Shown here: positions 21,389 through 30,902 of the stretch, one piece after another
How the letters are laid out: each line of letters starts with the position of its first letter
How positions within the stretch are numbered: position 1 is the stretch's first letter
DNA from: Chiayiivirga flava
GTDB lineage: Bacteria > Pseudomonadota > Gammaproteobacteria > Xanthomonadales > Xanthomonadaceae
NCBI RefSeq assembly: GCF_014202825.1
Contig: NZ_JACHHP010000001.1
Location: 496,001 to 560,000, forward strand
Length of the DNA stretch: 64,000 nucleotides
Direction of reading: 5' to 3'
The notes under the pieces: model-generated
The model's input: only the letters and a program-made list of their open reading frames with translations
What the model was told of the DNA's origin: nothing
The model's database searches: none
Made by a program: the position numbers and the translations under genes

Positions 21389-21954
21389 GCTGGCCTCCCG
21401 CGCCCGACCGCCGCGCCCGGCAGCGGCGGCGCATCGGCCATCGCGACCAGGGTCGACAGCAACAGCATCATCTGGCCGGCGTCGCGCGCGTCCACCTCGA
21501 ACAGCGGCAGCATCTGGCCGCGCCGGCGCAGCACGCCGTGGTAGGCCTCGACACCCGCGACGCCGCGCGCACCGCCACGGGTGACGCCGATCACCACGGC
21601 ATCGCGCCTGCACAGGTCGGCGAACACATCGAGAAAATGCGCCAGGTCGTCGTGCGGACTTGCCGCGGAGTCGTCGACGAGCAGCATCATGCCGAGCGCG
21701 CGCTTCTGCAGGATGCGCCACATGAATTCGAACCGTTCCTGGCCCGGCACGCCGTACAGGCGCACCTTGTCGCCGCCGTCGAGCGTGATCTCGCCGTAGT
21801 CGAGCGCGACGGTGGTCGTTGCCTTGGCATTGCGCGCCAGATCGGTGTTCGTCGCCTCGGTGCGGACTACCGGAATCTCGCTGAGCGCACCGATCGCGGT
21901 GGTCTTGCCCACGCCCATGGGGCCGGCGACGAGGATGACGTGTTCGACGGGCAT
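21385..21954 (-). CDS. Small Ras-like GTPase
   Basis: A 189-aa P-loop GTPase of the bacterial class found beside Roadblock genes. It has GPMGVGKT at residues 11-18, a switch region with Thr-rich TEATNTDLARNAKATTTVALDYG, and the switch II motif VPGQERFEF at about 69-77. The usual NKxD guanine-specificity motif is not evident; the equivalent region reads VIGVTRGG. It starts 8 bp after the upstream unknown gene and overlaps the next Roadblock gene by 4 bp. Likely a molecular switch in the cytoplasm or at the membrane. Confidence 0.85.
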   Translation of the reverse strand: MPVEHVILVAGPMGVGKTTAIGALSEIPVVRTEATNTDLARNAKATTTVALDYGEITLDGGDKVRLYGVPGQERFEFMWRILQKRALGMMLLVDDSAASPHDDLAHFLDVFADLCRRDAVVIGVTRGGARGVAGVEAYHGVLRRRGQMLPLFEVDARDAGQMMLLLSTLVAMADAPPLPGAAVGRGRPA

Positions 21955-21962
21955 GTCCGCTC

Positions 21963-22994
21963 CTAGAGTCCGAAGCGCTTGCGCAGGCGATCGAACAGCC
22001 CCGCACGCGACGCCGGCGCGGAAGCCGGATGCGGTGACGCAAGCTCGGCCGCCTGCGGCGCCACGTCGAGATAGCCGCACAGCGCGCACGCGTGCAGCAG
22101 ATGCTCCACCTCGCCGCGCTGCAGACCGCCGAGCGCGACGAGCGCATCGACCGAGCGATGCGTGCGCGACATCGCCGCGCAGAGCCTGAGGAACTCCGGG
22201 CGGTGCGGCAGGCGCGCGAAATCCGGCCAGCGCGTCAGGCGGTACGCCCGGCCCGCATGCGACACGCCGTCGGCCGCGGTGATCAGGCCGATCTGCCACA
22301 GCGCCTCGTCGAGCGCCCGAGCGCTGTCGAGACGAACCACCAGTTCGGCGGCGCTCGAGGGGATCATCGTCACCACGAAACGGTGTTCGTTGAGCGCGTC
22401 GACGAACCGTTCGCGCGGAAAATCGCAGTGGTAGATCCGCGCCTTCAGGCACAGGTACAGCGTGCCGTGGCCGACGATGCGCACGCGCAGCGCCTGCTCG
22501 GGGCGTCGTTCGACCAGCCGGGAGAGCGCGGCGGCGAGCGACCTGCCGTCGTCGACCTCGATCCGCGCCTGCTCGCCGCCGGGCGTTGGCGCCGCGGGCT
22601 GGCGCAATCGGTCGTGCGCGGCGTTGAGCAGGTCGAGCACCGCCATCACGCGCAGCGGGGCCTGCAGTACCAGTTCGTCGGGCACCGCGGGACGTTCGTC
22701 GTCGCGCAGCAGCAGCGCGGTCAAGGGCGCTCCGTGCCGTCCCGGCGGCGCATCGCGCGTGGTCAGCAGCAGATCGCCGTCCCGACCGTCCGCGAGCACC
22801 CAGCGCCGCGCGGTGCGCTCGCCGAGTACACGCAGGATCGCATCGAGTATGGAGATTTCGTCGTCGGTCAGGCCGTGCAGCGCGAGACGCAGCGGCGGCA
22901 TGGCCTCGGCCGGCGCGGGCCGCTCGTCGGCCGCGCCGTGCAGCACGGGCGGACGATCCACGACACGGCCATCGAACGACTGCTGGTTGCCCAT
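21963..22994 (-). CDS. Unrecognised protein of the GTPase-Roadblock operon
   Basis: A 343-aa protein that I cannot assign to a family. Residues about 30-140 alternate helix and strand like a degenerate receiver domain (LTALLLRDDERPAVPDELVL, then an LRVMAVLDLLN helix). Residues about 160-235 are mixed. The last third reads like tandem winged helices (DEALWQIGLITAADG; DALVALGGLQRGEVEHLLHA), and it ends with a basic LFDRLRKRFGL. ATG 22994 is used; an in-frame ATG at 23009 is possible. It is the first gene of the operon, 8 bp before the GTPase, so it may be its effector. Confidence 0.75.
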   Translation of the reverse strand: MGNQQSFDGRVVDRPPVLHGAADERPAPAEAMPPLRLALHGLTDDEISILDAILRVLGERTARRWVLADGRDGDLLLTTRDAPPGRHGAPLTALLLRDDERPAVPDELVLQAPLRVMAVLDLLNAAHDRLRQPAAPTPGGEQARIEVDDGRSLAAALSRLVERRPEQALRVRIVGHGTLYLCLKARIYHCDFPRERFVDALNEHRFVVTMIPSSAAELVVRLDSARALDEALWQIGLITAADGVSHAGRAYRLTRWPDFARLPHRPEFLRLCAAMSRTHRSVDALVALGGLQRGEVEHLLHACALCGYLDVAPQAAELASPHPASAPASRAGLFDRLRKRFGL

Positions 22995-23197
22995 GATCGA
23001 CACACGCATCCCCGAATGCGAATGACACGATCGGCAAGGGCGTGGCCGAGGAAGGTCGGTTGCTGCGTTGGCTCGGCAGCGGCGTCCGGACGGGCCGTGA
23101 CGCGGTGTCGCGATGCCGGCGTCGCGGTTTCGGGGCGGTGCCGGCGATTCCACTGTCTCGCGTCGGCCGGATGCCCGCAAGCGCGTCCGACGCAATC

Positions 23198-23213
23198 TGT
23201 GGCGCATGTCACA
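23198..23213. promoter_or_regulatory. CRP/Clp-like site upstream of the GTPase operon
   Basis: TGTGG-N6-TCACA matches the CRP/Clp consensus TGTGA-N6-TCACA except for one base. It is about 200 bp before the first gene of the GTPase-Roadblock operon, in the 265-bp gap downstream of the ANTAR regulator. In xanthomonads the CRP-like protein Clp uses this sequence. Pattern match only. Confidence 0.35.
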
Positions 23214-23259
23214 CGACCGCGACGCGCAGTCGCACGCTTCATCCGTCCATTCCCCGGAG

Positions 23260-23868
23260 TCATGCGTCGGTGCGCACGAACGCCGAGGCGGCGAGCGAGT
23301 CCGCCGCGCCGACCACGGTCTGCGCCATGTCGCTCATCTTGCGGCGCTGCGCGCGGGCGGTGTCGCGCAGGCGGGCGAAGGCCTCGTCGCGCGTGAGCCG
23401 ATGCCGCTCCATCAGGATGCCGATGGCGATGCTGACGCCGCGGTCCTGGTCGAGCGCCTGTTCCAGCTGCCGGCCGGTGGAACGCAGCCGCGCCAGGTCC
23501 GCGGCGCGCGCCAGCGCCGCCTCGATGCCGGGCACCAGCTGCGCGATGTCGATGGGCTTGACCAGGAATCCGACGGCGCCCAGCTGCGTGGCCTCGTTCA
23601 CCGTCGCGTCGTCGCCGTAGGCGCTGACGAACATGAAGGGTGTCTGGCCGCCGCTGCGCAGGCGGCGCGCGAGGTCGAAGCCGCCGACCTTGCCCATCCG
23701 GATGTCGAGCAGGGCGAGGTCCGGATCGAACTGGTCCAGCACGGCCAACGCGTCGTCGACCGAACGCGCCTCCACCACGTCGTAGCCGGCACTGCGCAGG
23801 CCGGCGGAGGTGGTGGCGAGGATCAGGCGATCGTCGTCGACCACCAGCAGTTTGCGGGCGCGGGTCAT
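23260..23868 (-). CDS. Response regulator with ANTAR RNA-binding domain
   Basis: A 202-aa protein: an N-terminal receiver with the acidic pocket DDD at 11-13, phospho-acceptor Asp55 (LALLDIRM), Ser82 and Lys104, then an ANTAR domain at about 128-187 (GVSIAIGILMERHRLTRDEA, then AFARLRDTARAQRRKM). ANTAR domains bind paired RNA hairpins and prevent termination, so it probably acts as a phosphorylation-controlled antiterminator. The start overlaps the stop of the kinase gene (ATGA), so the two form a two-component pair. Confidence 0.93.
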   Translation of the reverse strand: MTRARKLLVVDDDRLILATTSAGLRSAGYDVVEARSVDDALAVLDQFDPDLALLDIRMGKVGGFDLARRLRSGGQTPFMFVSAYGDDATVNEATQLGAVGFLVKPIDIAQLVPGIEAALARAADLARLRSTGRQLEQALDQDRGVSIAIGILMERHRLTRDEAFARLRDTARAQRRKMSDMAQTVVGAADSLAASAFVRTDA

Positions 23869-25250
23869 GCGGGCGACTCCTGTTCGATGGCGACCGGCGG
23901 CGAGAGCACATGCGGCGTGGACAGTTGCAGGCGCGCGATCACGCGGTGTCCGTCCTCGACGATGTCCAGACCCGCGCCGCGCTGCGGCAGCAGCGACTTC
24001 ACCAGCCCCAGGCCGGTGCCCACATGCACGCCGAGCGCGAGATTGAAGCGCGGCGGCAGGAACCCGGGATTGCTCACCGCGATCAGCGCGTCGTCGCCGT
24101 TGCGCGAGGCCGCGATGCGGACGGTGGCGTCGCCGTCGATCGGCGCGCGGTGCTTGACCGCATTCATCAGCACCTCGTTGAGCACCATCGCCACCGGCAC
24201 GGCCTCTTCTTCCGTGACGGTCAGATCCCCTAGCGCGTTGCACTGATCGACCATCTCGATCGGTGCGTGCATGATTCCGGAAATCGAGCTGGCGATCCGC
24301 GCCAGCAGCATTCGCAGATTGAGCTCGCCGCCGCCGACCTCGCCCTGCAGCCCGTGCACCGCGGCGATGGTGAGCACCTGCGCCGTGGCCACTTCGAGCA
24401 GCGGCTGCAGCAGCGGCTTGCCGGCCAGATGCTGACGCAGCAGGCCGGCGACACCCTGCAGGTGGTTCTTGATGCGGTGGTGCACCTCGCGCACCAGCGC
24501 GTCGCGCTGCGCGCGCACCGCGTCGAGCCGCCGCGCCTCCTGCAGGCGGCGCGGAGTCACGTCCTCGATCACGGCTGCGACGGTGTCGCTGCCGTCGCCC
24601 GAGGTCGGCAGGCGGCTGATCGACACATGCGCATGCAGCGATGCGCCGCCGATGTCCTGCAGGTCCATCGCCACGCCCGCTGGCGTGGCGCCGTCGTGCT
24701 GGTCCGACCGGGTGCATTCCTCCAGCGCGCGCAGGCGTTCGAGCGCCTGCGGCAGCGGCCGGCCCAGCACGTCGGCCCGGGCCAGGCCGAACATGCGTTC
24801 GGCCGCATCGCTCCACAAGATCATCCCGCGCCGCGAGTTCCACGCCATGAAGGCGAACGGCGCCGCGGACAGCAGCGACTGCAGCGATCGCATCGCCTCG
24901 TCGGCGCGCCGTCCCACGCGGCGCGCACGCTGCAGCTGCACCCACGCCAGCGCCAGCACCGCGGTGAACAGCACCACGCTTGCCAGCAGCAGCACGGGTT
25001 CGAGCCAGTCCCACGCGTCGCTCTCGGCGCTGCGGCCCTGCGCCAGCAGGCCCTGCAGGCGGGCGCGGCTGGTCTGCACCACCGGATCGCGGTGCGTGGC
25101 CACCAGCGCGCCCAGGTGTTCGCCTTCGGCACGCACTTCGGCGGCCAGTGCGCGCGCCTCGCGCGTGTCGCTCCACCACACGTACAGCGCCCCGAAAAAC
25201 AGCAGCTTCGCGAGCAGGAAGACGGCGAGGGGGGCGAGCGCGCGGGACAT
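23865..25250 (-). CDS. PAS-containing HisKA_2-type sensor histidine kinase
   Basis: A 461-aa inner-membrane kinase with transmembrane segments at about 7-25 and 84-104 bracketing a ~58-residue periplasmic loop, a PAS domain at about 119-235, the HisKA_2 H-box REVHHRIKNHLQGV (His257/258) and an HATPase domain with N-box VLNEVLMNAVKH near 357. This kinase subtype often partners ANTAR regulators, which fits the overlapping gene downstream. The periplasmic loop is too short and featureless to suggest a ligand. The start (25250) has no clear ribosome binding site; an earlier ATG (MCRPDAPG) is possible. Confidence 0.9.
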   Translation of the reverse strand: MSRALAPLAVFLLAKLLFFGALYVWWSDTREARALAAEVRAEGEHLGALVATHRDPVVQTSRARLQGLLAQGRSAESDAWDWLEPVLLLASVVLFTAVLALAWVQLQRARRVGRRADEAMRSLQSLLSAAPFAFMAWNSRRGMILWSDAAERMFGLARADVLGRPLPQALERLRALEECTRSDQHDGATPAGVAMDLQDIGGASLHAHVSISRLPTSGDGSDTVAAVIEDVTPRRLQEARRLDAVRAQRDALVREVHHRIKNHLQGVAGLLRQHLAGKPLLQPLLEVATAQVLTIAAVHGLQGEVGGGELNLRMLLARIASSISGIMHAPIEMVDQCNALGDLTVTEEEAVPVAMVLNEVLMNAVKHRAPIDGDATVRIAASRNGDDALIAVSNPGFLPPRFNLALGVHVGTGLGLVKSLLPQRGAGLDIVEDGHRVIARLQLSTPHVLSPPVAIEQESPA

Positions 25251-25439
25251 ACGGACGCGGATCGGAACAGAGTGTGAACGAATGTAGCATTCGCCTCCGG
25301 GCGCGTCGGGTCGGCACATCAGGACTGCGACGCAGGTCCGGTTCGAGCCCCGATTCCGCGACGCCCCGCACGAAAATCCGCGCCCGCCCCGGCCGGACGG
25401 GCTACACTTCCGCCGTTTTGTCCGCCCGGAGCCGCACCG

Positions 25440-26168
25440 ATGACCGTCCCGCCCGTGAAGTACCGCCGCATCCTGCTCAAGCTCAGCGGCGAGGCCTTGA
25501 TGGGAGCGGAGGACTACGGCATCGACAAGCAGGTGATCGAGCGCCTCGCCGCCGAAATCATCGAAGTGCAGCAGGCGAAGGTGGAAATCGGTCTTGTCAT
25601 CGGCGGCGGCAACATCTTCCGCGGCGCCGGGCTCGCGTCGAGCGGCATGGACCGGGTGACCGGCGACCACATGGGCATGCTGGCCACGGTGATGAACGCG
25701 CTCGCGATGCAGGACGCGCTGGAAAAACTCGGCGCGCGCGTGCGCGTGATGAGCGCGATCAAGATCAACGAGGTGTGCGAGGACTACATCCGCCGTCGCG
25801 CCATCCGGCATCTTGAAAAGGGCCGCATCGCCATCTTCGCGGCCGGCACCGGCAATCCGTTCTTCACCACCGATTCGGCCGCGGCGCTGCGCGCGGTGGA
25901 GATCGGCGCCGACCTGCTGCTCAAGGCGACCAAGGTCGACGGGGTGTACGACGCCGATCCGAAAAAGAAGAAGGACGCACGCCGCTACGAAAAGCTCACG
26001 TACGACGACGTGATCAACCGCGACCTGCAGGTGATGGACACGGCCGCGATCGCGCTGTGCCGCGACTACAACATGCCGCTGCGCATCTACGACATCACGC
26101 GACCGGGCGATCTGATGCGCATCCTGCAGGGCAAGCAGATCGGCACACTGGTGCACGGGCGGGGGTGA
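25440..26168 (+). CDS. pyrH: UMP kinase
   Basis: Hexameric cytoplasmic kinase making UDP from UMP and ATP. The 242-aa product has the amino acid kinase fold motifs: [48 protein letters not shown], and [22 protein letters not shown] lies 8 bases before the ATG. The upstream neighbour is the divergent sensor kinase, so rpsB-tsf, commonly upstream of pyrH, is not here; the gene needs its own promoter. Confidence 0.97.
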   Translation: MTVPPVKYRRILLKLSGEALMGAEDYGIDKQVIERLAAEIIEVQQAKVEIGLVIGGGNIFRGAGLASSGMDRVTGDHMGMLATVMNALAMQDALEKLGARVRVMSAIKINEVCEDYIRRRAIRHLEKGRIAIFAAGTGNPFFTTDSAAALRAVEIGADLLLKATKVDGVYDADPKKKKDARRYEKLTYDDVINRDLQVMDTAAIALCRDYNMPLRIYDITRPGDLMRILQGKQIGTLVHGRG

Positions 26169-26205
26169 GTCTGCGCTTGCGTGAGTAGAAATGTTCGGGG
26201 GCATG

Positions 26206-26404
26206 CCCCCTTCCGCCTGCCGGCACCTTCCCCCGCTGCGCGGGAGAAGAGACGCTTCGATGGCGATGCGGAGGATGTGGGTGCCGTCGTCGTATCGAAG
26301 TCGATGTCGATGATGCGGAACAGGGTTGTTCCTGTTGCTCCGACCTTCGGCGAAGGAGTCCTTCTCCCGCGCAGCGGGGGAAGGTGCCGGCAGGCGGAAG
26401 GGGG
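26206..26404. repeat. Inverted-repeat element with perfect 44-bp arms
   Basis: Arms 26206-26249 and 26361-26404 are exact reverse complements around 111 bp of unrelated sequence. It lies in the 335-bp gap between pyrH and the transporter gene, which holds no gene otherwise. The arm core AAGGTGCCGGCAGGCGGA also occurs in the element at 62644-62766. No coding capacity or target-site duplication was recognised; MITE- or REP-like. Confidence 0.85.
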
Positions 26405-26503
26405 TCTGCCCTCGACGTATCCCGCACCCAAAACATTCGAACCGTCTCCCGAAACCGCCGCCCGCAATAGTGTCCGCCCGCACCGCATGCGAGGATTTTT
26501 CGC

Positions 26504-27451
26504 ATGCCCCACCATCACAACCATCCCCACACCGACACAGTGGCCGGGGCGCACGCCGGCCACCGGCACGCGCCGCCCGCCGGCACCCGCGCCTATGTGG
26601 TCGGCATCGCGCTCAATCTCGGGTTCACGTTGTTCGAAGCGGTCTGGGGCCTGCTGACCGGGTCGCTCGCGCTGCTGTCGGACGCGCTGCACAACCTCGG
26701 CGATGTGCTCGGTCTGGTCCTCGCCGGTGCTGCCGCGTGGCTGGCGTTGCGCCCGGCCAGCGCGCGCCGCACCTACGGTTACCGCCGCGCCACCGTGCTT
26801 GCCCCGCTCGCGAACGGTCTGTTGCTGGTCGCGGCGTCCGGCGCGCTGGGCTGGGAAGCGCTGCGGCGGCTCGCGCAGCCACCCGAGGTGGCGGCGATTC
26901 CGGTGATCGTGGTGGCGGCCGTCGGCATCGCGATCAACCTCGGCAGTGCCCTGCTCTTCCGCGGCGGGCATGCGCACGACATCAACCAGCGCGGCGCCTA
27001 CCTGCATCTGATGGCCGACGCCGCCGTGTCGCTGGCCGTGGTGTTCGGCGGCGTGGGCATGTGGTGGCTCGGCTGGCGCTGGCTCGATCCGGCACTGGCG
27101 CTCGGCGTCGGGATCGTCATCGCGATCACGAGCTGGGGCCTGTTGCGCGAGAGCCTGGATCTTGCGCTCGACGCGGTGCCGCGCGGCGTCGAGCGTGACG
27201 CCGTGGCGGCGTTCCTGGCGCAGCAGGACGGCGTCGCGGCCGTGCATCACGTGCACATCTGGGCGCTCGGCAGCCGCGAGATCGCACTCACGGCGCATCT
27301 GGTCCGGCCCGATGCCGACATCGACGATGCCTTCGTCGCCACGCTCGGCACCCGCCTGCGCGAGCGCTTCGGCATCGCGCACGCCACGCTGCAGGTCGAA
27401 CGCGGCGGCGATCGTGATGCGCCGCAGCACGCGTGCCGCGCCGGCGGCTGA
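26504..27451 (+). CDS. Cation diffusion facilitator (Zn/Co/Cd efflux)
   Basis: Inner-membrane metal/proton antiporter of the CzcD/ZitB type, 315 aa. It has a His-rich N-terminus (MPHHHNHPHTD and GHRH), six predicted membrane helices, the metal-site motifs SDALHNLGD in helix 2 and HLMADAAVS in helix 5, and a C-terminal cytoplasmic domain with HHVHIWALG. It is inserted between pyrH and frr, next to a repeat element. The translated product likely exports zinc; the exact ion is not shown. Confidence 0.92.
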   Translation: MPHHHNHPHTDTVAGAHAGHRHAPPAGTRAYVVGIALNLGFTLFEAVWGLLTGSLALLSDALHNLGDVLGLVLAGAAAWLALRPASARRTYGYRRATVLAPLANGLLLVAASGALGWEALRRLAQPPEVAAIPVIVVAAVGIAINLGSALLFRGGHAHDINQRGAYLHLMADAAVSLAVVFGGVGMWWLGWRWLDPALALGVGIVIAITSWGLLRESLDLALDAVPRGVERDAVAAFLAQQDGVAAVHHVHIWALGSREIALTAHLVRPDADIDDAFVATLGTRLRERFGIAHATLQVERGGDRDAPQHACRAGG

Positions 27452-27486
27452 GCCGCGCGCGCGAGGACACGGGCGGGGCCCTCCCC

Positions 27487-27492
27487 TATAAT
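27487..27492 (+). promoter_or_regulatory. Promoter -10 element for frr
   Basis: A perfect TATAAT lies 33 bp before the frr ATG. No convincing -35 is seen at 17 bp (a GGACA-like sequence sits about 19 bp upstream). It would give the frr-uppS-cdsA operon its own start now that the transporter separates it from pyrH. Confidence 0.5.
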
Positions 27493-27525
27493 CGGTCGAT
27501 TCCATTGCAGACCGCAGGGCCGCAC

Positions 27526-28083
27526 ATGCTCAACGAGATCAAACAAGACGCCCAGACCCGCATGTCCAAGAGCATCGACTCGCTGCGCCACGAGTTGAGC
27601 AAGCTCCGCACCGGCCGTGCATCGACGGGCCTGGTCGACAATCTGCGCGTCAACTATTACGGCAACGAGACGCCGCTGTCGCAGGTCGCCACGGTGTCGG
27701 TCGCCGATGCCCGCACGCTCACGATCACGCCGTGGGAGAAAACGATGGTGGCGGCGGTCGAGAAGGCCATCTACGGCTCGGACCTGGGCCTGACGCCGAA
27801 CACCGCCGGCCAGGTGATCCGCATCAACCTGCCCGCGCTCACCGAGGAACGCCGCAAGGAAATGAGCAAGCACGTGCACGGCGAAGGCGAGAACGCCAAG
27901 GTCGCGATCCGCAACGTGCGCCGCGATGCGATGCAGGCGGTGAAGGAGCTGCTCAAGTCGCGCTCGATCACCGAGGACGAGGAACGCCGCACCGAAGACG
28001 AGATCCAGAAACTGACCGACAGGTTCGTCAAGGACGTCGACAGCGTGGTCAAGGCCAAGGAAGACGAGCTGATGGCGATCTGA
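27526..28083 (+). CDS. frr: Ribosome recycling factor
   Basis: Splits post-termination ribosomes together with EF-G. The 185-aa product is the standard length and has family signatures: MSKSIDSLRHELSKLRTGRA near the N-terminus, VNYYGNETPLSQVA, PWEKTMVAAVEKAI, the NLPALTEERRKE hinge, and the C-terminal helix QKLTDRFVKDVD. The start at 27526 is fixed by length and by conservation. First gene of the frr-uppS-cdsA-dxr run. Confidence 0.98.
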   Translation: MLNEIKQDAQTRMSKSIDSLRHELSKLRTGRASTGLVDNLRVNYYGNETPLSQVATVSVADARTLTITPWEKTMVAAVEKAIYGSDLGLTPNTAGQVIRINLPALTEERRKEMSKHVHGEGENAKVAIRNVRRDAMQAVKELLKSRSITEDEERRTEDEIQKLTDRFVKDVDSVVKAKEDELMAI

Positions 28084-28106
28084 TCGGCCCTGCGGCGCAT
28101 TCCCGC

Positions 28107-28876
<770 letters not shown>

Positions 28877-28880
<4 letters not shown>

Positions 28881-29692
28881 AACAACGCATCATCACCGCC
28901 CTGCTGCTGGCGCCGCTGGCCATCGCGGCCGTCCTGTTCCTGCCCAGTGCCGCCTTCATGGCGCTGGCCGCCGCGCTGCTGCTGCTCGGGCTGTGGGAGT
29001 GGACGCGGCTGATCGGGTTCGAGGGCCACGCGCGGCGCACGCTGATCATCGTGATGCATGCCGCGACGATGGCGTGGCTGGCGTGGCGCGGGTGGCCGGC
29101 GCTGTTCCCTGTGGTGGCGCTGCTCGGCGTCGCGTGGTGGCTGGCCTCGCTGCTGTGGCTGCGGTTTCCGCAGTTCGCGCGCGCGCCCACGACTGCGCAT
29201 CGCTGGACCAAGCTCCTCGTCGGCACCCTGCTGATCGTGCCCACCTGGTGCGCGCTCGGCATGCTGCACACCGCTGGCGCGCTCGGTCCGCGCTGGGCGT
29301 TCTACGCGCTGGCGCTGGTGTGGGCGGCGGACAGCTGCGCGTATTTCTCCGGCCGCCATTTCGGCGGCGCGAAGATGTCGCCCAGCATCAGTCCGAACAA
29401 GACCTGGGCCGGCTTCTGGGGCGGGCTCGCCGGCGTGCTGCTGCTGTCGGTGCCGGCCGCGCCGCTGCTGGGCCTTTCCTGGGCGCAGTTGCCGATGCTG
29501 ATGGCGGTGACGCTGCTGGCGGCGCTGGCCTCGGTGGTCGGCGACCTGTTCGAGAGCCTGATCAAGCGCCATGCCGGCGCGAAGGATTCGAGCCAGCTGA
29601 TCCCGGGCCACGGCGGCGTGCTCGACCGTATCGACAGCGTCGTGGCCGCCGTGCCGGTGTTCGCCGTCGCCAAGGCGCTGTTCGGACTGTGA
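28877..29692 (+). CDS. cdsA: Phosphatidate cytidylyltransferase
   Basis: Inner-membrane enzyme making CDP-diacylglycerol from phosphatidate and CTP. The 271-aa product starts with GTG ([14 protein letters not shown]), has about eight membrane helices and the family signature near the C-terminus from [20 protein letters not shown] to GGVLDRIDS. The GTG start is chosen because it overlaps the uppS stop and leads straight into the first helix. The TGA overlaps the dxr ATG (TGATG). Confidence 0.95.
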
Positions 29693-30867
29693 TGCGGCGC
29701 GTCGCAGTCTTCGGCGCCACCGGCTCGATCGGCGCCAGCACGCTCGATGTGATCGCGCGGCATCCGGACCGCTTCCGCGCCACGGCGCTGACCGCCAACG
29801 ACAAGGTCGACGAACTCGTTGCGCTGTGCGTGAGACACCGGCCGGACATCGCCGTGGTCGCCGACGCCTCGCGCTACGCCGCCCTGCGCGACGCGCTCGC
29901 CGGCGCCGGGTTGCACACCGAGGCCCGCGCCGGCAGCGAAGCGCTGGTGGAACTCGCCGGCTCCGACGCCTGCGACACGGTCGTCGCCGCCATCGTCGGC
30001 GCCGCCGGTCTGCCCTCGACGCTCGCCGCCGCCCGCGCCGGAAAGCGGCTGCTGCTCGCGAACAAGGAGGCCATCGTCGTGGCCGGCGCGCTGCTGGTGG
30101 AGGCAGTTGCCGCCAACGGCGCCGAACTGCTGCCGATCGACAGCGAACACAACGCCATCTTCCAGTGCCTGCCCGGTCCCGCGATCCACGGCGCGGCACG
30201 CCCCGGGGTGCGCCGCATCGTGCTCACCGCATCCGGCGGCCCGTTCCGCGGCCGGACCCGCGCGCAGCTGGCGGAGGTATCCCCCGACGAGGCCTGCGCC
30301 CACCCCAAATGGCGCATGGGCCGCAAGATTTCGGTGGATTCGGCCACGCTGATGAACAAGGGCCTGGAGGTCATCGAGGCGCACTGGCTGTTCGGCGCCG
30401 CGGCCGACGCCATCGACGTGGTCGTGCATCCACAGAGCATCGTCCATTCGCTGGTCGAGTACGCCGACGGCTCGATGCTGGCCCAGCTCGGCAACCCCGA
30501 CATGCGGACGGCCCTGGCCTACGGCCTCGCGTGGCCGGACCGCATCGACGCCGGCGTGGCGCCGCTCGACCTCGCTGCGTTGGCACGGCTCGATTTCGAA
30601 GCGCCGGACCGTGCCGCGTTTCCGTGCCTGGACCTGGCCTACCGGGCCTTGCGCGAAGGCGGCGGAGCCGCCACGGTGCTCAATGCGGCGAACGAGGTCG
30701 CGGTTTCAGCCTTTCTTCAGGGCCGATTGGGTTTCCTAGGGATCGCTACCGTCCTCGCCGCCGCCCTCGACGCACTGCACGGTGCCCGGGCGGACTCGCT
30801 CGACGCGCTGCTGGCACTGGATGCCGAAGCGCGCCGGGTCGCAACCACGCTGCTCCGCAGCCCCTGA
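29692..30867 (+). CDS. dxr: 1-deoxy-D-xylulose 5-phosphate reductoisomerase
   Basis: NADPH- and metal-dependent enzyme that commits carbon to the MEP isoprenoid pathway, feeding UppS. The 391-aa product has [88 protein letters not shown] and [16 protein letters not shown], all hallmark segments. It overlaps the cdsA stop by one base. Coupling to cdsA and uppS is typical for this operon. Confidence 0.97.
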   Translation: MRRVAVFGATGSIGASTLDVIARHPDRFRATALTANDKVDELVALCVRHRPDIAVVADASRYAALRDALAGAGLHTEARAGSEALVELAGSDACDTVVAAIVGAAGLPSTLAAARAGKRLLLANKEAIVVAGALLVEAVAANGAELLPIDSEHNAIFQCLPGPAIHGAARPGVRRIVLTASGGPFRGRTRAQLAEVSPDEACAHPKWRMGRKISVDSATLMNKGLEVIEAHWLFGAAADAIDVVVHPQSIVHSLVEYADGSMLAQLGNPDMRTALAYGLAWPDRIDAGVAPLDLAALARLDFEAPDRAAFPCLDLAYRALREGGGAATVLNAANEVAVSAFLQGRLGFLGIATVLAAALDALHGARADSLDALLALDAEARRVATTLLRSP

Positions 30868-30902
30868 CACAGATCGATGTCACACCAGGCGAGACACAGC
30901 AC

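Noticed and set aside
25330-25365. tRNA T-arm-like stretch containing GGTTCGAGCCC
   Set aside because: The T stem has a mismatch, no matching acceptor or anticodon arms were found upstream, and no CCA end is present. Treated as chance.
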